From: Bog-532 sp963775825 | Lineage (GTDB): Bacteria > Actinomycetota > Actinomycetes > Streptosporangiales > Streptosporangiaceae | Direction: 5' to 3' | Length of the DNA stretch: 64,000 nt | Assembly: GCA_963775825.1 (NCBI GenBank) | Contig: CAVZKY010000043.1 | Span: 248,001-312,000, forward strand | Shown here: positions 62,853-64,000 of the stretch, in pieces | Layout: the number at the start of each line of letters is the position of its first letter | Numbering within the stretch: the first letter of the stretch is position 1 | The notes under the pieces: model-generated | Database searches by the model: none | The model's input: the letters and a program-made list of their open reading frames with translations, nothing else | Told to the model about the DNA's origin: nothing | Translations under genes and position numbers: made by a program

Positions 62853-63280
62853 GCCAGCGAGTGCGCGGAACCTTCGCGACCGCCGCCGCGCTGCTGGACC
62901 ACCCCGCCGAGCAGGTGGCGATCCCGTTCGAGGGGACGTTGCTTCCGGGGTACCTGTTCCGCCCGGACAACTCTGGCGAACCCCGCCCGACGCTGATCTA
63001 CCACGGCGGATACGACTCGGTTCTGGAGGAGGCCTACTTCGCCGCCGCGGCTGGCGCGGTGCACCGCGGCTACAACTGCCTGACCTTCGACGGGCCCGGA
63101 CAGGGCGCGGTGCTGCGCGACCAGCACCTGACCTTCCGCGCGGACTGACACAGTTGTCAGCGCGGCCGCCGACTACGCCATCAAGCGCCCCGAGGTGGAC
63201 AGCGAACGCCTGGCCCTGAGACTCAGCTTCGGCGGATTCCTCGCGGGCGCGCATGGAGCGCGTTCGAGCTGACCTGGCGT
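62772..63280 (+). pseudogene. Alpha/beta-hydrolase, copy 1, 5'-truncated and frameshifted
   Basis: The frame reads GYYRAADFYLRDDPARDPEV, QVAIPFEGTLLPGYLFRPDN, PTLIYHGGYDSVLEEAYFAA (oxyanion region) and YNCLTFDGPGQGAVLRDQHL. At 63147 two G are missing relative to copy 2, giving a stop. The next frame continues SAAADYAIKRPEVDSERLAL and FGGFLAGAHGA, where the nucleophile motif GxSFGG is degraded to LSFGG and the gene ends. Family: dipeptidyl-aminopeptidase-like hydrolases acting on small substrates. Confidence 0.72.
62774..63175 (+). repeat. Direct repeat of hydrolase segment, copy 1
   Basis: Nearly identical to about 63598-64000 at an offset of 828 bases over the last 300 bases. Near its left edge the copies differ by small indels. 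Confidence 0.85.
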
Positions 63281-63367
63281 GGTGCCGTCATCTTGCCGAC
63301 GTGGCATCTTCGATGCTGTCCGGACTGGGCTGGCAGCAACCTGACCGCCCAGGGTGAGGAGACGGCA

Positions 63368-64000
63368 ATGAAGTTCCTGTTCGAGAACGAGCGTTTTCGC
63401 TTGAGGCGCTGGCCGCCGATGGTACGCGAACACGGCGGCGCTGACCTGGCGAGGTCTGGTGACCGCGAACGGCATGATGGGACGATGGCGCTGATAGCCC
63501 AGCAGCGTGGAAGGCACTGCGCCGAGCGGCTGTACGCGTGGCACGAGCGTCGCTGGGAGATCGCCTGCCCACGGCTCAGTGCCGGGATGCCTGCTGCGGG
63601 CGAGCGGATATTACCGCGGCGAGCCGACTTCTACGTGCGCGACGACCCTGCCTGCGACCGCCGAGAGTCGCGCTGCTGAGCCGAGCGAGTGCGCGGAACC
63701 TTCGCGACCGCCGCCGCGCTGCTGGACCACCCCGCCGAGCAGGTGGCGATCCCGTTCGAGGGGACATTGCTTCCGGGGTACCTGTTCCGCCCGGACAACT
63801 CTGGCGAACCCCGCCCGACGCTGATCTACCACGGCGGATACGACTCGGTTCTGGAGGAGGCCTACTTCGCCGCCGCGGCTGGCGCGGTGCACCGCGGCTA
63901 CAACTGCCTGACCTTCGACGGGCCCGGACAGGGCGCGGTGCTGCGCGACCAGCACCTGACCTTCCGCGCGGACTGGGACACAGTCGTCAGCGCGGCCGCC
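63368..64000 (+). pseudogene. Alpha/beta-hydrolase, copy 2, frameshifted, runs off the window
   Basis: ATG at 63368 after GGTGAGGAG gives the family N-terminus (MKFLFENERF), absent from copy 1. The frame breaks near 63400 and again before 63600, where RADFYVRDDPACDR is readable. From 63690 the segment is the same as copy 1: AAALLDHPAEQVAIPFEG, LIYHGGYDSVLEEAYFAAAA, FDGPGQGAVLRDQ, and it keeps the WDTVVSAA join that copy 1 lost. The 3' end lies beyond the window. Confidence 0.68.
63598..64000 (+). repeat. Direct repeat of hydrolase segment, copy 2
   Basis: Counterpart of 62774-63175; continues to the window edge. Confidence 0.85.

Overview
The window is very GC-rich, uses GTG and TTG starts often, and has well-spaced GGAGG ribosome sites mixed with genes that look leaderless. 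It carries families typical of high-GC Gram-positive bacteria: an ECF sigma factor with a DGPF partner, an F420-type luciferase-like oxidoreductase, VapBC, PspC, large STAND/LuxR ATPases, a LysM-lysozyme-like secreted protein and CotH. This points to an actinomycete (Actinomycetota). Genus cannot be read from the sequence. There are no rRNA genes, no intact tRNA and no CRISPR array. The region looks like accessory chromosome: mostly stand-alone genes, small regulator-plus-target modules, and much decayed mobile or duplicated DNA.

Layout. 0-5.3 kb: the tail of a TPR regulator, a membrane-anchored secreted protein, an EthA-like Baeyer-Villiger monooxygenase, and a DGPF/ECF sigma pair. An IS200/IS605-like end relic lies at 1.9 kb. 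5.6-6.7 kb: a frameshifted IS701-type transposase. 6.7-14.7 kb: a lower-GC surface patch (glycan-binding-like anchored protein, secreted amidase, PH-domain protein), a PadR regulator with a perfect operator, a VC0807-like membrane protein, a frameshifted HprK-like ATPase and a DUF1801 protein. 14.8-19.3 kb: vapBC, then a segment bracketed by a 277-bp direct repeat that holds a DHFR-like reductase, an IS1634 relic, a HAD protein without catalytic Asp, and a PspC/small membrane protein pair. 19.3-22 kb: a self-contained ABC exporter-MerR operon. 22-31 kb: an integrase relic, a membrane protein, a class V aminotransferase, an acyl-CoA ligase, a glycosyltransferase divergent from a TetR gene, and a SnoaL-DUF1772 pair divergent from another TetR gene.

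31-40 kb: a membrane protein with a threefold internal repeat, a VOC protein with an expanded 27-bp tandem repeat, a CotH-propeller pair facing a TIM-barrel gene, and a DUF433 antitoxin whose toxin is broken. 40-48 kb: an LLM oxidoreductase divergent from a GAF-LuxR regulator, an HD-GYP-LuxR regulator that lacks HD dyads, and a cupin reading without a stop into a wrecked LuxR-type ATPase. 48-55 kb: a frameshifted PQQ-type propeller, a methyltransferase, a ferredoxin-CDGSH fusion with an altered ligand, an orphan DnaA-box cluster, a strong hairpin before a frameshifted LysM-lysozyme gene, a VOC protein and a NUDIX protein. 55-64 kb: a 1,200-residue membrane protein with C-terminal ACT-like modules, a frameshifted DUF4062-STAND-TPR protein and two tandem copies of a broken alpha/beta hydrolase.

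Two themes run through the window. First, several regulators sit beside clear palindromic operators that overlap promoters of leaderless genes, so these modules look self-regulating. Second, an unusually large share of conserved genes carry one or more single-base frameshifts. That is either real decay or uncorrected assembly error, and it affects the reading of every pseudogene call here.
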